In this document: positions 32,783 to 41,617 of the stretch, piece after piece | Numbering within the stretch: the first letter of the stretch is position 1 | How the letters are laid out: each line of letters starts with the position of its first letter | Source: JANQPD01 sp963715655 | Lineage (GTDB): Bacteria; Bacteroidota; Bacteroidia; Flavobacteriales; Schleiferiaceae | DNA length: 64,000 nt | Direction: 5' to 3' | NCBI GenBank assembly: GCA_963715655.1 | Contig: OY970262.1 | Location: 930,001-994,000 of the forward strand | Notes under the pieces: model-generated | What the model was told of the DNA's origin: nothing | What the model saw: the letters and a program-made list of their open reading frames with translations, nothing else | The model's database searches: none | Translations under genes and position numbers: made by a program

Positions 32783-34586
32783 GCTATTAGTTGTATTTAC
32801 TTTTATTCTATTCTCCTTGTGCTGCGGGGCGCAGTCAGGAAACGACTTTGCCCTAGCACAAAATTATTACCAGCAAGAAGAATATGATAAAGCTTTAAGC
32901 TATTTAGCGGAAGCCGAAAAGAACGGAATAAACAAACCTATTTATGATTTAAAAAAGGATTGTTATTTGGCCCTAATCGACTATAAAGCAGCAGAAAACT
33001 GGATAGAAAGTAACCTTAAAGCTGCGCGGTTTAATCCAGTGGAATTGTACATAGATTTAATGATGGTGCAGATATCGGCTAAAAACCCTAAAAAGCAAGC
33101 AGATGCTTTTGACGGATTAAAATCTGTAGTTGCTAAAAATCCTAATTATGCCTACTCAGCCGGTAATGAGTTGCAGCGCAAGGGTTTGCCCCAAGAAGCT
33201 CTTACTATTTATGAATTAGCCGAAAAAAAGCAGCAAAGTCTGAATTTTGATTATCAAAAAGCGCAGCTGTATGGCGAGTTGGGAAACATTAAAAAAATGT
33301 ACGAGATGTACGTTGATTTATTGGAGCGTGCACCCAACTATTTGAGTTCTATTCAACAAATTTTAGGGAGAAATTTTCAAACTACGGAGCAATTACCGGA
33401 AGGAGAATATTTAAAAGAATTGCTAATTACGCGTATTCAATCAGGTGCGCCTAACTCATTGAATCAATTATTAGTTTTTCTGTTTATTCAGGAAGAAGCG
33501 TATAGTCAAGCTTTTGTGCAACTGAGAAGTTTAGATAAGCGCGGCTTAATAGGTCAAAGCGAGCTGTATGGCTTAGCACGCATTACCGCTGAAAATGGTG
33601 AGTATTTTACCGCTACCCGAATTTTAGATTATCTAATTGAAAAAGGACGTGATTTTCCTTTTTATGAAGATGCTCGCGCCTTAAATCTTACCGTAAAAAA
33701 TAAGGCGTTGATGGCTAAGGAAGCCAACTTTGCAGAGTGGGCAGCGCTTGATGCTGAATATGCGGCAGTAAGAACGGAGCTTCGTGGCTGGCCGGAAGCC
33801 GGAAAAATTGCCGTTGAAGAAAGTTTTATTCTGGCCTTTAAATTGAACGAAATTGAAAAGGCCAAAACCTTACTGAAAGAAACGATTAACAACACCACTA
33901 CCAACCCTGAAGATGTGGCTTTGGCAAAAATTCAATTAGCGGATATTTTGTTGTATTCAGGAAATCGCTGGGACGCCATTTTATACTACGGGCAAGCTGA
34001 AAAAGCATTTGAATTTAGTCCTATTGGGCAAGAAGCAAAATTTAAACGTGCTAAAGCTGCTTATTATGTTGGCGATTTTGCTTGGGCACAAGGAATTTTT
34101 GGAGCGTTGAAGGAGTCCACTAGTAAGTTAATTGCCAATGATGCCATGCAGTATTCCTTATTAATAACGGATAACTTGGCTTTGGATACCAATACCGAAG
34201 CAATGGAAATGTATGCGAAAGCAGATTTATTGCAGTATCAAAATAAAATTGATAGTAGTTTACGGATTCTAAATCTCATGGAAATAGCGTTTATTGACCA
34301 TGTTATACAAGATGATGTTTTGATGCTAAAGGGTAAATTACTAACACAGAAAAAAGATTTTGTGGGTGCTGAAAAGCAATATAGAGCGGTGGTAGATGAA
34401 CCGCGCGAAAGTATTTTAATTGACGATGCTTTGTACGCATTGGCTCAATTATATGAAGGCCCGCTTCCCGATAAGGAAAAAGCAATGAAATGCTATGAGC
34501 GAATTTTTACCAAACACCAAGATGGCTTTTTTGCGGCTGATGCCCGTAAACGATACCGTGAATTGCGTGGTGATGTGGTAAACTAA
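32772..34586 (+). CDS. Tetratricopeptide repeat protein, secreted
   Basis: A 604-residue protein with a signal peptide (ends near residue 20, CCGAQ) and TPR-type helical repeats along almost all of the rest (for example ALTIYELAEKKQQSLNFDYQKAQLYGEL and DALYALAQLYEGPLPDKEKAMKCYERIF). Likely periplasmic or on the inner face of the outer membrane. TPR scaffolds of this size following serS are common in Bacteroidota; function not established. Start: ATG 32772; a near-copy of the start region lies 19 bp upstream. Confidence 0.82.
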   Translation: MFNKLLVVFTFILFSLCCGAQSGNDFALAQNYYQQEEYDKALSYLAEAEKNGINKPIYDLKKDCYLALIDYKAAENWIESNLKAARFNPVELYIDLMMVQISAKNPKKQADAFDGLKSVVAKNPNYAYSAGNELQRKGLPQEALTIYELAEKKQQSLNFDYQKAQLYGELGNIKKMYEMYVDLLERAPNYLSSIQQILGRNFQTTEQLPEGEYLKELLITRIQSGAPNSLNQLLVFLFIQEEAYSQAFVQLRSLDKRGLIGQSELYGLARITAENGEYFTATRILDYLIEKGRDFPFYEDARALNLTVKNKALMAKEANFAEWAALDAEYAAVRTELRGWPEAGKIAVEESFILAFKLNEIEKAKTLLKETINNTTTNPEDVALAKIQLADILLYSGNRWDAILYYGQAEKAFEFSPIGQEAKFKRAKAAYYVGDFAWAQGIFGALKESTSKLIANDAMQYSLLITDNLALDTNTEAMEMYAKADLLQYQNKIDSSLRILNLMEIAFIDHVIQDDVLMLKGKLLTQKKDFVGAEKQYRAVVDEPRESILIDDALYALAQLYEGPLPDKEKAMKCYERIFTKHQDGFFAADARKRYRELRGDVVN

Positions 34587-34617
34587 ACGGCATTTTCAAA
34601 CCTACATTTATCCGCAT

Positions 34618-34625
34618 TACCTTTG
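34618..34625 (+). promoter_or_regulatory. Promoter (-7 box) of the DUF4286 gene
   Basis: TACCTTTG, 18 bases before the ATG at 34644. Fits the -7 consensus. Confidence 0.5.
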
Positions 34626-34643
34626 TACACCTAACAATACAGC

Positions 34644-34958
34644 ATGTATATATACAACGTAACCGTAAACGTAGAACTCCCCATTTTAAAAGATTGGCTT
34701 AACTGGATGAAGCAGGAACATATACCTGCTGTAATGGAAACAGGGTTGTTTTTACACAATACTATTTTTGAAGTAATGGTAAATGAAGAGCAGGGCCGCA
34801 CGTTTTCCATACAATACGGTGTAAAAGATTTAGAAACCTTAGAGCTTTATAATCAGGTGTATGCAGAGAAACTAAAAGCTGAAAGTTTTCAAAAGTTTGG
34901 AAACCAAGCCGTTGCTTTTAGGACCATATTGAGGCTAGAGCACGAGCATAAGCCCTAG
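34644..34958 (+). CDS. DUF4286 family protein
   Basis: A 104-residue single-domain protein (MYIYNVTVNVELPILKDWLNWMKQEHIPAVMETGLF), matching DUF4286: a ferredoxin-like alpha-beta fold of unknown function. It shares its last base with the start of recX, so the two are co-translated. Confidence 0.85.
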   Translation: MYIYNVTVNVELPILKDWLNWMKQEHIPAVMETGLFLHNTIFEVMVNEEQGRTFSIQYGVKDLETLELYNQVYAEKLKAESFQKFGNQAVAFRTILRLEHEHKP

Positions 34959-35437
34959 TGGATTCCAGTAAAAAAATATACGATCTTAATATAGCGCGCG
35001 AAAAAATAGCCGCTTATTGTGCTTATCAGGAGCGCAGCCAAAGGCAGGTGGAGGAAAAACTATACACGTATGGTTTGCAGGAAGAAGCACGAGGGCTGCT
35101 AATGATGGAATTGATTCAACAAAATTTTTTGAACGAGGAGCGCTTTGCCCGCGCTTTTGCCCGTGGTAAATTCAGAATAAAAAAGTGGGGTAAAAATAAA
35201 ATTAGGCAACACCTAAAACACCATCGAATATCAGACTATGCTTTAAAAAAAGCCTATTTAGAAATTGATGGGGACGAATATTGGGAAACGCTAAAGAACA
35301 TTGCTGAGAAGAAGTGGGCCGCTAGCAAACTCACCAAAACCTATCAAAAAAAAGGTAAAGTAGCTCAATATTTAATTTCTCGGGGCTACGAAAATGATTT
35401 GGTGTGGGAGTGCCTGAATGGTGATGATTTTAAATAA
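34958..35437 (+). CDS. recX: RecX-like regulatory protein
   Basis: A 159-residue helical protein built of three-helix repeats typical of RecX (RSQRQVEEKLYTYGLQEEARGLLMMELIQQNFLNEERFARAFARGKFRIKKWGKNKIRQHLKHHRIS). RecX inhibits RecA filaments. The start is GTG 34958, overlapping the DUF4286 stop by one base. recA is not in this window. It ends 15 bp before the convergent amidase gene. Confidence 0.9.
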   Translation: MDSSKKIYDLNIAREKIAAYCAYQERSQRQVEEKLYTYGLQEEARGLLMMELIQQNFLNEERFARAFARGKFRIKKWGKNKIRQHLKHHRISDYALKKAYLEIDGDEYWETLKNIAEKKWAASKLTKTYQKKGKVAQYLISRGYENDLVWECLNGDDFK

Positions 35438-35452
35438 GGCGCTAAGAGTAGC

Positions 35453-36763
35453 TTATTCCTTAATAAACACTTTTCTTGCTGCCGTATTTTCTCTCTGTAT
35501 TTCTAACAGATACAAACCAGACTTTAGCGCATTTACGTTAAGCTCAACGAGTAAATTTCCTTGTGTTATTAATTTGGTAACAATTGGTTTTCCTACACTG
35601 TTGTACACGGTAAGCTTTATTTGTTTGCCAAAAAATGCATCACCTAATTGTATGTTTAACTGATTAGTTGTTGGGTTCGGATAAAGCGAAAATTCGGTTG
35701 TTTTTTGCTCTGTTAAATTTACGCCATCGTTACAAACTAAAGCCGCTGCCTCTTGCGCTATTCCATAAAATTTACGGTATAATGAATCACCGGGACATAA
35801 CGTTCCTTTAGGGCAAGCGTTTGGTGCCGTAGAAATATTTGCATCGCGGTGTGATGACACATGCGGTAACATCAGTTGAGAAGAACCATGAAAACTAGTA
35901 TCACTGAGTACAATATTTTTATCACAGCTTTCCCAAGCCAAAAGTTGTTTTAAACTACTAAGTGCGGTATCACTAGGTTCGGTAAGCATAAAGTTACCTA
36001 TTAAACAAATACCGGTGGTGTTTTGATTGGCACAGCTAAAATGGGCGCCAAGTGCACCGCTTCCTCGGCCTTCATACACAATTCCGTTTGGGTCAATTAG
36101 CCAATTGTAACCAATGTCGTCCCAGCCATTAGTGTTCACATGTAAATCCCAATAAGAAGCAACTACAGCGGCAAAGTCAGTAGCGCTATTGCCGCCAGCA
36201 CTATGATGCACAATTAAATGACTAACCTGTGTGGTAGTAGGTGAGGAGTCTTTTGGGCAGCTTCCATCGGGGCACCAGCAGTTTCTTTTGCAAATTAAAG
36301 GTTGGGCGCATGCACAAGCAGCTATAACTGAAAGGTTTTTGATTGAACTATCTTCTAGTTTTTCAGCATCCTTTTTTACTCCGGCCAAATACAGTCTAAA
36401 AATTACTTCCTTATCCAAGCCACCGGAGCTTGCAAATTGAATAGAGTCAAAAGCACCATAAATAAATTGCCCTTCAAATGCTTGCCTTGCTTGAGTTTCC
36501 ATGCCGTGTGCATTTTCAAAACCTGTCCATTGCAGCCATTGGTTATCGCGCTTTAAGCGGAAATAAATAGTTGCATGTTGGGTAGCAAAAGAATAGGCAG
36601 AAAGCATGTAAAAATCGGCTACATCGTTTGGTGCCGCTTTAACTTCGGATGTTTGCAAATAATCTCCAATACTATTATCAAACACTACAGGTATTTGCAC
36701 ACTTTTTTGCGCAGAGGCAAGTAGCGTAGCATTTATAAACAAAAAGAACAATAGCTTTTTCAT
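35453..36763 (-). CDS. N-acetylmuramoyl-L-alanine amidase with T9SS sorting tail
   Basis: A 436-residue secreted protein. Signal peptide to about residue 19 (LASAQ); an N-terminal ~130-residue domain; a Cys-rich patch (six Cys, residues 150-169); a PGRP/amidase_2 domain with zinc ligands His186-His187 in LIVHHSAGG and a second site in VSSHRDAN; and a type A sorting domain (about 360-436: FSLYPNPTTNQLNI, LKSGLYLLEIQ, KVFIKE). It cleaves the lactoyl-peptide bond of peptidoglycan. The tail predicts export by the type IX system and attachment or release at the surface, so its targets may be other bacteria's walls. Confidence 0.93.
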   Translation of the reverse strand: MKKLLFFLFINATLLASAQKSVQIPVVFDNSIGDYLQTSEVKAAPNDVADFYMLSAYSFATQHATIYFRLKRDNQWLQWTGFENAHGMETQARQAFEGQFIYGAFDSIQFASSGGLDKEVIFRLYLAGVKKDAEKLEDSSIKNLSVIAACACAQPLICKRNCWCPDGSCPKDSSPTTTQVSHLIVHHSAGGNSATDFAAVVASYWDLHVNTNGWDDIGYNWLIDPNGIVYEGRGSGALGAHFSCANQNTTGICLIGNFMLTEPSDTALSSLKQLLAWESCDKNIVLSDTSFHGSSQLMLPHVSSHRDANISTAPNACPKGTLCPGDSLYRKFYGIAQEAAALVCNDGVNLTEQKTTEFSLYPNPTTNQLNIQLGDAFFGKQIKLTVYNSVGKPIVTKLITQGNLLVELNVNALKSGLYLLEIQRENTAARKVFIKE

Positions 36764-36789
36764 GAGTTCAAAACCTTTAAATGGTTGTT

Positions 36790-37809
36790 TTAGTTTAGCT
36801 GCTTTAGGGTTTTTGCAACTTTTTCAATTTGCGGGTCAGACACATCATAATGCGTTACAAAACGTAATTTACCTTGGCCCATCCCAATCAATAAAATATT
36901 GTTTTCTTTCATTTTAGTTAAAAAAGCCTCCTGACTTTGGTTTTCGTGTAAATAGAAAATCACAATATTAGTTTCTACAGGATCTACGGATTTTACCCAT
37001 GCACAGTTTTCTAATGCAACTTTTAATACCTGCGCTTTTGCATGATCTTCCGCCAATCTACTTACGTGATGTTTAAGTGCGTAGCTTCCGGCTGCAGCCA
37101 ACATTCCCGCTTGGCGCATACCACCACCAAATTTTTTACGCACACGTAAGGCTTTAGAAATAAATGCTTTATCACCTAAAAGTAAACTACCTACCGGGCA
37201 ACCCAAACCTTTTGAAAGGCATATAGAAATACTGTCAAAAATTTCTCCGTATTGCTTTGGTGATTCGTTATTTACTACCATAGCATTCCATAAACGGGCG
37301 CCATCAATATGAAATTTTAATTGGTGTTTTTTGCAAACAGCGGCAATTTTTTCAAGTTCTTTAATATCATAACAACTCCCACCACCCTTATTGCAAGTGT
37401 TCTCTACAGAAACCAAACTAGTGGTTGCCGCATGAATATCCTGCTTATTATTTATTAATCCCTCAACTTGTTCAGATTGAATTAAACCATGATTTCCTGA
37501 GATAAAGCGCATTTGACACGCACTATTAAAGGCAACGCCACCGCCTTCATAATTATAAATGTGACTGTATTCGTGGCAAATAATTTCATCACCCGGATTG
37601 GTGTGCACCTTCACCGCAATTTGATTAGTCATGGTACCGCTTGGGCAAAAAAGGGCTGCTTCCATGCCAAAAAGTTCCGCTGCTTCTTGCTGCAATTTAT
37701 TTATGCTCGGGTCTTCACCAAAAACGTCATCGCCCAAAGGCGCACTAAACATGGCCTCGCGCATGGCGGGTGTGGGTAGGGTAAAAGTGTCGCTACGTAA
37801 ATCTATCAT
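36790..37809 (-). CDS. ltaE: Low-specificity threonine aldolase (PLP)
   Basis: A 339-residue fold-type I PLP enzyme. It has MIDLRSDTFTLPTPAMREAMFSAPLGDDVFGEDPS, the Asp169 in FHIDGARLWNA and the PLP Lys200 in ISICLSKGLGCPVGS. It splits threonine/allo-threonine to glycine and acetaldehyde. It lies 26 bp upstream of the amidase gene on the same strand and could share its message. Confidence 0.93.
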   Translation of the reverse strand: MIDLRSDTFTLPTPAMREAMFSAPLGDDVFGEDPSINKLQQEAAELFGMEAALFCPSGTMTNQIAVKVHTNPGDEIICHEYSHIYNYEGGGVAFNSACQMRFISGNHGLIQSEQVEGLINNKQDIHAATTSLVSVENTCNKGGGSCYDIKELEKIAAVCKKHQLKFHIDGARLWNAMVVNNESPKQYGEIFDSISICLSKGLGCPVGSLLLGDKAFISKALRVRKKFGGGMRQAGMLAAAGSYALKHHVSRLAEDHAKAQVLKVALENCAWVKSVDPVETNIVIFYLHENQSQEAFLTKMKENNILLIGMGQGKLRFVTHYDVSDPQIEKVAKTLKQLN

Positions 37810-37930
37810 GTGTACAATGTAGAAATGAAATTAATATATCGAAATTTTACAAAGTAAGGCATACAAATGTTGCTGAACTACGTATATGGAAAACCAAGGA
37901 AACAATTTTAAAAAAATGTTTCTTCCATAG

Positions 37931-37938
37931 TATCTTCG
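37931..37938 (+). promoter_or_regulatory. Promoter (-7 box) of the His-rich locus
   Basis: TATCTTCG, a variant of the -7 box, 28 bases before the TTG start at 37967. Confidence 0.4.
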
Positions 37939-37966
37939 CACAAACAAGTAAATAGCAGCTTTTGAT

Positions 37967-38413
37967 TTGAACGCTTACCGAAATCATTTTTTATCTTATC
38001 TACATAAAGTAGCAGCCGCTTTTCTTTTAATGGCTTATTTTCTTTTGCCGCTTACCAGCACTTTTATGCACGGCTTACACATGGGTTCTCATAAGTTGCA
38101 GCAGGTTGCAGAATTTATTTTTGCAAAAGAAAAAGCACATACACACCAACATCATCACAACTTTAAAGAACACCAACATGAGAGCCATCATCACCCTATA
38201 TTAACCGCTATAAAACGTTTTAACGAAGAAGATAAAGCTCCGAATAACGGAAAACATAACACTATTCAATTTAAGCTGGATAAGCATTTTGCTTTAGATA
38301 TGCCTATTCCTAAACCTAATTGGTTTCCGCTTGAACTAAACTATTGTATAGATGCTATTGTGTATAAAAATCCTTATCTAACAAAAGATACTCCACCTCC
38401 GCGAGTAGCATAA
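37967..38413 (+). CDS. His-rich membrane-anchored protein
   Basis: A 148-residue protein with an N-terminal membrane helix (about residues 12-35) and a His-rich stretch (about 56-78, HTHQHHHNFKEHQHESHHH). It starts at TTG 37967. The His cluster strongly suggests binding of zinc, copper or nickel. It is the first gene of a locus with a TonB receptor and a second His-rich lipoprotein. I do not recognise a named family. The C-terminus ends TPPPRVA. Confidence 0.7.
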   Translation: MNAYRNHFLSYLHKVAAAFLLMAYFLLPLTSTFMHGLHMGSHKLQQVAEFIFAKEKAHTHQHHHNFKEHQHESHHHPILTAIKRFNEEDKAPNNGKHNTIQFKLDKHFALDMPIPKPNWFPLELNYCIDAIVYKNPYLTKDTPPPRVA

Positions 38414-38422
38414 ATTTCCTAG

Positions 38423-38459
38423 GCTTCCACAGGTTTTTAGCTGTGCGAAGCTTTTTTTT
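38423..38459 (+). terminator. Hairpin with T9 tail after the His-rich gene
   Basis: gcttccacag (38423-38432) pairs with ctgtgcgaagc (38441-38451) with one bulge, followed by at least nine T. Terminator or attenuator between the His-rich gene and the TonB receptor. Confidence 0.75.
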
Positions 38460-38479
38460 TAATTTATAACATAACAGTG

Positions 38480-38530
38480 CTTCTTTGCAGTAAGAAGTAC
38501 GTGTGCCTCATGTTAGGCACTTTAATTTTT
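38480..38530 (+). promoter_or_regulatory. Structured leader before the TonB receptor
   Basis: Two further stems: cttctt/aagaag in 38480-38498, and gtgcct/aggcac (38503-38508 with 38515-38520) followed by tttaattttt, right before the ATG 38536. Together with the upstream hairpin the 122-bp leader carries three stems, two with T-tails. This could be an attenuator. No known riboswitch motif was seen. Confidence 0.45.
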
Positions 38531-38535
38531 AATTT

Positions 38536-40818
38536 ATGCAACTATTTATAACAAGCTTTCAATGGAAAGCAATTGGGCTTATTCTCCTGAGCCTATGGAT
38601 TATTCCGCAAGGATTTTCACAAAACACAGGGAGTATCAACGGAAAAATAACCACACAAGAAGGTGCACCGTTGGCCAATGTAAATGTGGTTTTACTCACT
38701 ACTAATAAAGGGGCAATTTCCGATAAAAATGGTGCCTTTACCATCGCTAAGGTGGCTCCCGGTAATTACATCTTGCAAGCTACTTCTATGGGTTTTGAAA
38801 CGCTGGACAAAACAGTTACGGTAACTAATGGAGCGGTAACGTCTGTAGAGTTAAGTATAAAGCCGCAAGACATAATGCTTAGTGAAATTGTAATTAAAGG
38901 CGATGCCTTTGCCAAAGCAAACGAAACAGGTACGGTAAATGAGCTGGCACTTAAGCAAATTAAAATGCTAAATATTACAGAGCCTGCGCGCATGGTAGAG
39001 CAAATTCCGGGAGTTGATTTAGGTGCGTACAAACAAGGTGGCGTAGCCGATGTGTTTTCCATAAGAGGCTTTGGGGGCGGTGGCCACGAGGGACAAGCCG
39101 GTGTGCAATTAGACGGTATTTCACTCAACGAAGCCGAAGGACATTCAGATGGATATGCCGATATGAATATTCTAATTCCGCTTAACATTCAAAAAGTGAA
39201 AGTTTATAAAGGCCCTTCATCTGTATTGTACGGACGCTTTGCTGAAGGAGGCACACTAGCTTTTGAAACGCGTAAGGGCGGAGATTATCAAGATGTGCAA
39301 CTTACCGGAGGTTCGTTTAACACTTTTGACGCGCAAGCGGCTTTTGGAAAAACGTTTTTGGCTGCTGATAAAAAACTTACCACCAACTTTGCCGTGCAGC
39401 TGTTCAACACTTCTGGCTATGCCGCTAATTCTGATTATTTGAAAGGAAATGTTTCGGGTAGAATTGGTTACCAGCTTACCAGAAAAACCGATGTAGCACT
39501 TACACTACAAGGCCATAGCAGCAATTGGGATGCACCGGGGTATATTCCAGAAGTACAGTTTAACAACCCTGATTTGCGCAACCAACAAGGGCCAAATGCT
39601 GAAAACGATGGCGGTAGCAAACGCTTTACTTCACAGCGCATCGATGTAAATCATAACTTGAATGAAAACGTAAAATTATTGGTGTTTGGCTATTCTGTTC
39701 AGCAAGACTTTACACGCTTCGCTAAGTTTGGTTTTACCCCAGGAGGTCAGTCAGAGCGCTTTAATACGCGCGAAGTGTATTCAACCGGTGCTAGCTTAAA
39801 CGGAAAAAGTAAGTTGGTAGGTTTAGATTTTGATTGGGTGGGAGGTGCTGAGTATTACGATGAAACTACTTTCCGCCAGCGTTGGAGTTCTGATAATCGT
39901 GTGCGCCAAGCACAAACCCAAGAGCGGACGTTTACCGTGCAATCGGTTTCGGCTTTTGCAAAAGGAGAGCTAAACGTTTCAAAGTATTTCAGGCCATCCG
40001 TAGGACTACGTTACGATACTTATTTAGGCGAATTCAACAATGCTGATCCGGGTACCGAGGGATTTACACGTGAGCTAAACGCCTTATCTAACGTTGCTCC
40101 AAAATTAGGTGTGCGCTCTACACTTTTTACAGGTTTTGATTTGCGCGCCAATGTTTCCAACGGATTTTCATTGCCAAATAGCACTACCAAGTATGATCCT
40201 GATTTGAATTTAGAACCCGTTCAAATTTGGCAATATGAAGTTGGTGCAAACTATCAATACAAAGAATGGCTTACGCTAGATGTGGCGGGTTATGTACTAA
40301 ATACTTCGCGCGAAATTTTAGAAAATCCACCCGGTAGTGGTGATTTAGTAAATGCAGGGCTTACCCAAAGACGCGGTATAGAAACAGAATTGAACTTAAT
40401 ACCTATTTCTGGGCTTTCAATTTTAGGCTCTTTTACCTATATGGAAACGGAAATTTTAGAAAACCCGGATGTTACCTTAGTGGGTAACGAATTAACCAAC
40501 ATACCCGCAACTATATTTTTTACCAACGTGGTATATACACTTAAAAATGGTTTGGGTACAATGGTGCGTGTGCGCGATGTGGGTGCATATACTACCAACG
40601 CTACTAATACTGCAAGTTATGAGGGTTATACAGTGGCGCACTTAATGTTGTTTTACAACTTTGATGGAAGATTAGGCCGTAGAGGTCGTGTGTTCATTGA
40701 AGCTAATAACATCACTAATGTAGCTTACGCAGAAACTGTTTTTGGCGATGCTGGTAGTCAGTCTTTTGCACCGGCACCGCTTACTAATTTTACCGTGGGT
40801 GTAAGCTATAGTTTCTAA
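38536..40818 (+). CDS. TonB-dependent receptor, probable metal uptake
   Basis: A 760-residue outer-membrane receptor. Signal peptide to about residue 28 (GFSQN), carboxypeptidase-regulatory-like domain (about 33-115, GSINGKITTQEGAPLANVNVVL), plug (about 130-240, with MVEQIPGVDLGAYKQGG and IQKVKVYKGPSSVLYG) and a 22-strand barrel ending in FTVGVSYSF. The plug's FGGGGHEGQAG has no His cluster, but both neighbouring genes encode His-rich proteins, so zinc, copper or a metal chelate is the likely cargo. A SusD partner is absent, which argues against glycan import. Confidence 0.92.
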   Translation: MQLFITSFQWKAIGLILLSLWIIPQGFSQNTGSINGKITTQEGAPLANVNVVLLTTNKGAISDKNGAFTIAKVAPGNYILQATSMGFETLDKTVTVTNGAVTSVELSIKPQDIMLSEIVIKGDAFAKANETGTVNELALKQIKMLNITEPARMVEQIPGVDLGAYKQGGVADVFSIRGFGGGGHEGQAGVQLDGISLNEAEGHSDGYADMNILIPLNIQKVKVYKGPSSVLYGRFAEGGTLAFETRKGGDYQDVQLTGGSFNTFDAQAAFGKTFLAADKKLTTNFAVQLFNTSGYAANSDYLKGNVSGRIGYQLTRKTDVALTLQGHSSNWDAPGYIPEVQFNNPDLRNQQGPNAENDGGSKRFTSQRIDVNHNLNENVKLLVFGYSVQQDFTRFAKFGFTPGGQSERFNTREVYSTGASLNGKSKLVGLDFDWVGGAEYYDETTFRQRWSSDNRVRQAQTQERTFTVQSVSAFAKGELNVSKYFRPSVGLRYDTYLGEFNNADPGTEGFTRELNALSNVAPKLGVRSTLFTGFDLRANVSNGFSLPNSTTKYDPDLNLEPVQIWQYEVGANYQYKEWLTLDVAGYVLNTSREILENPPGSGDLVNAGLTQRRGIETELNLIPISGLSILGSFTYMETEILENPDVTLVGNELTNIPATIFFTNVVYTLKNGLGTMVRVRDVGAYTTNATNTASYEGYTVAHLMLFYNFDGRLGRRGRVFIEANNITNVAYAETVFGDAGSQSFAPAPLTNFTVGVSYSF

Positions 40819-40820
40819 AA

Positions 40821-40850
40821 AAAAATAAAACAATGAAAAATAAAACAATG
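40821..40850 (+). repeat. 15-bp tandem duplication of the start region
   Basis: aaaaataaaacaatg occurs twice in tandem, 40821-40835 and 40836-40850. Each copy ends in an ATG in the same frame (40833 and 40848), giving the lipoprotein two possible starts. Confidence 0.85.
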
Positions 40851-41486
40851 AAAATAAAAGGATTAATACTTGGTGGATTGTGCGCAACACTAGTGGCCTG
40901 TAATACCAATAAACCAATGGATGAGGAGCCACATACGCACAATGGAACGGAACACACGCATGATCATGACGCTAGTGAAAATACGCATTCAGCAGAACAT
41001 GACCATACACATGAAGCTGTGTTTTCTTATTTGCGCATGAATGGAGAATTTAAAATGGATCCGGTAGATAAATCGGTGCGTGACGATTCGCGAAACCCAA
41101 GCCGCATCGTGCTAAGCACTACCGAAGAAGCTGGAACGCTGACTAAAATGGAGTTTTACGAGCATAGTACGCAAAGTAACTTGTGGGCATCTTGCGGTTA
41201 TGAATACATTGGTAGCCGCCCAGATCCGCACTATTATCCGGCACAATCTAAATCATCTATTTGGGATGTATTTATGCAGAAAGAAGCTTTTGAAGGAGAT
41301 TGTCCACGCTTTAAATATGTAATTTCTCGTTCACCACACGGAGAGCCCATACACATGCACTTGCGCTATGGACAAAATGTTGATGAATTGCTAGCCATGA
41401 GCAACATGGAAGAAGATAGCGTAAACTTTAACCCTTGGTGGAGTTTGTATTGCGATGTAAATAGAAATACGAGTTGCGCGGAGTAA
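40848..41486 (+). CDS. His-rich lipoprotein
   Basis: About 212 residues from ATG 40848; the upstream ATG 40833 arises from a 15-bp tandem duplication and would add five residues. The lipobox is in CATLVAC. After it comes a His/Asp/Glu-rich stretch (HTHNGTEHTHDHDASENTHS and more), which would bind divalent metal. A folded domain of ~150 residues with six conserved-looking Cys/Trp features follows (ASCGYEYIG, CPRFKYVIS, WWSLYCDV). I do not know the family. It lies 29 bp after the TonB receptor, so it is part of the same putative metal-acquisition unit. Confidence 0.75.
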   Translation: MKIKGLILGGLCATLVACNTNKPMDEEPHTHNGTEHTHDHDASENTHSAEHDHTHEAVFSYLRMNGEFKMDPVDKSVRDDSRNPSRIVLSTTEEAGTLTKMEFYEHSTQSNLWASCGYEYIGSRPDPHYYPAQSKSSIWDVFMQKEAFEGDCPRFKYVISRSPHGEPIHMHLRYGQNVDELLAMSNMEEDSVNFNPWWSLYCDVNRNTSCAE

Positions 41487-41540
41487 TGCAAGTCGCTTAA
41501 ATTTTTTAGAAGAGAAATACAGCGTTTTTAGATAAAATAA

Positions 41541-41577
41541 AAGGGGTTCAACCAAAGAATTGGTTGAACCCCTTTGT
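41541..41577. terminator. Bidirectional terminator
   Basis: A 14-bp stem, aaggggttcaacca (41541-41554) with tggttgaacccctt (41561-41574), 6-base loop, then ttgtt. It separates the His-rich lipoprotein gene from the convergent thioredoxin-like gene. Confidence 0.9.
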
Positions 41578-41617
41578 TATTTTTCTGGTATTTGATGCAA
41601 GTACTTTTAAAGTAGAT

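Noticed and set aside
37900..37922. Operator-like inverted repeat before the His-rich gene
   Set aside because: On close reading the right half reads tgttc, not tgtttc; only four bases pair, which is not better than chance in AT-rich DNA.
38414..38535. Known riboswitch (for example cobalamin) in the TonB leader
   Set aside because: The leader is short and lacks the conserved core of any class I can recall; only simple stems are seen.
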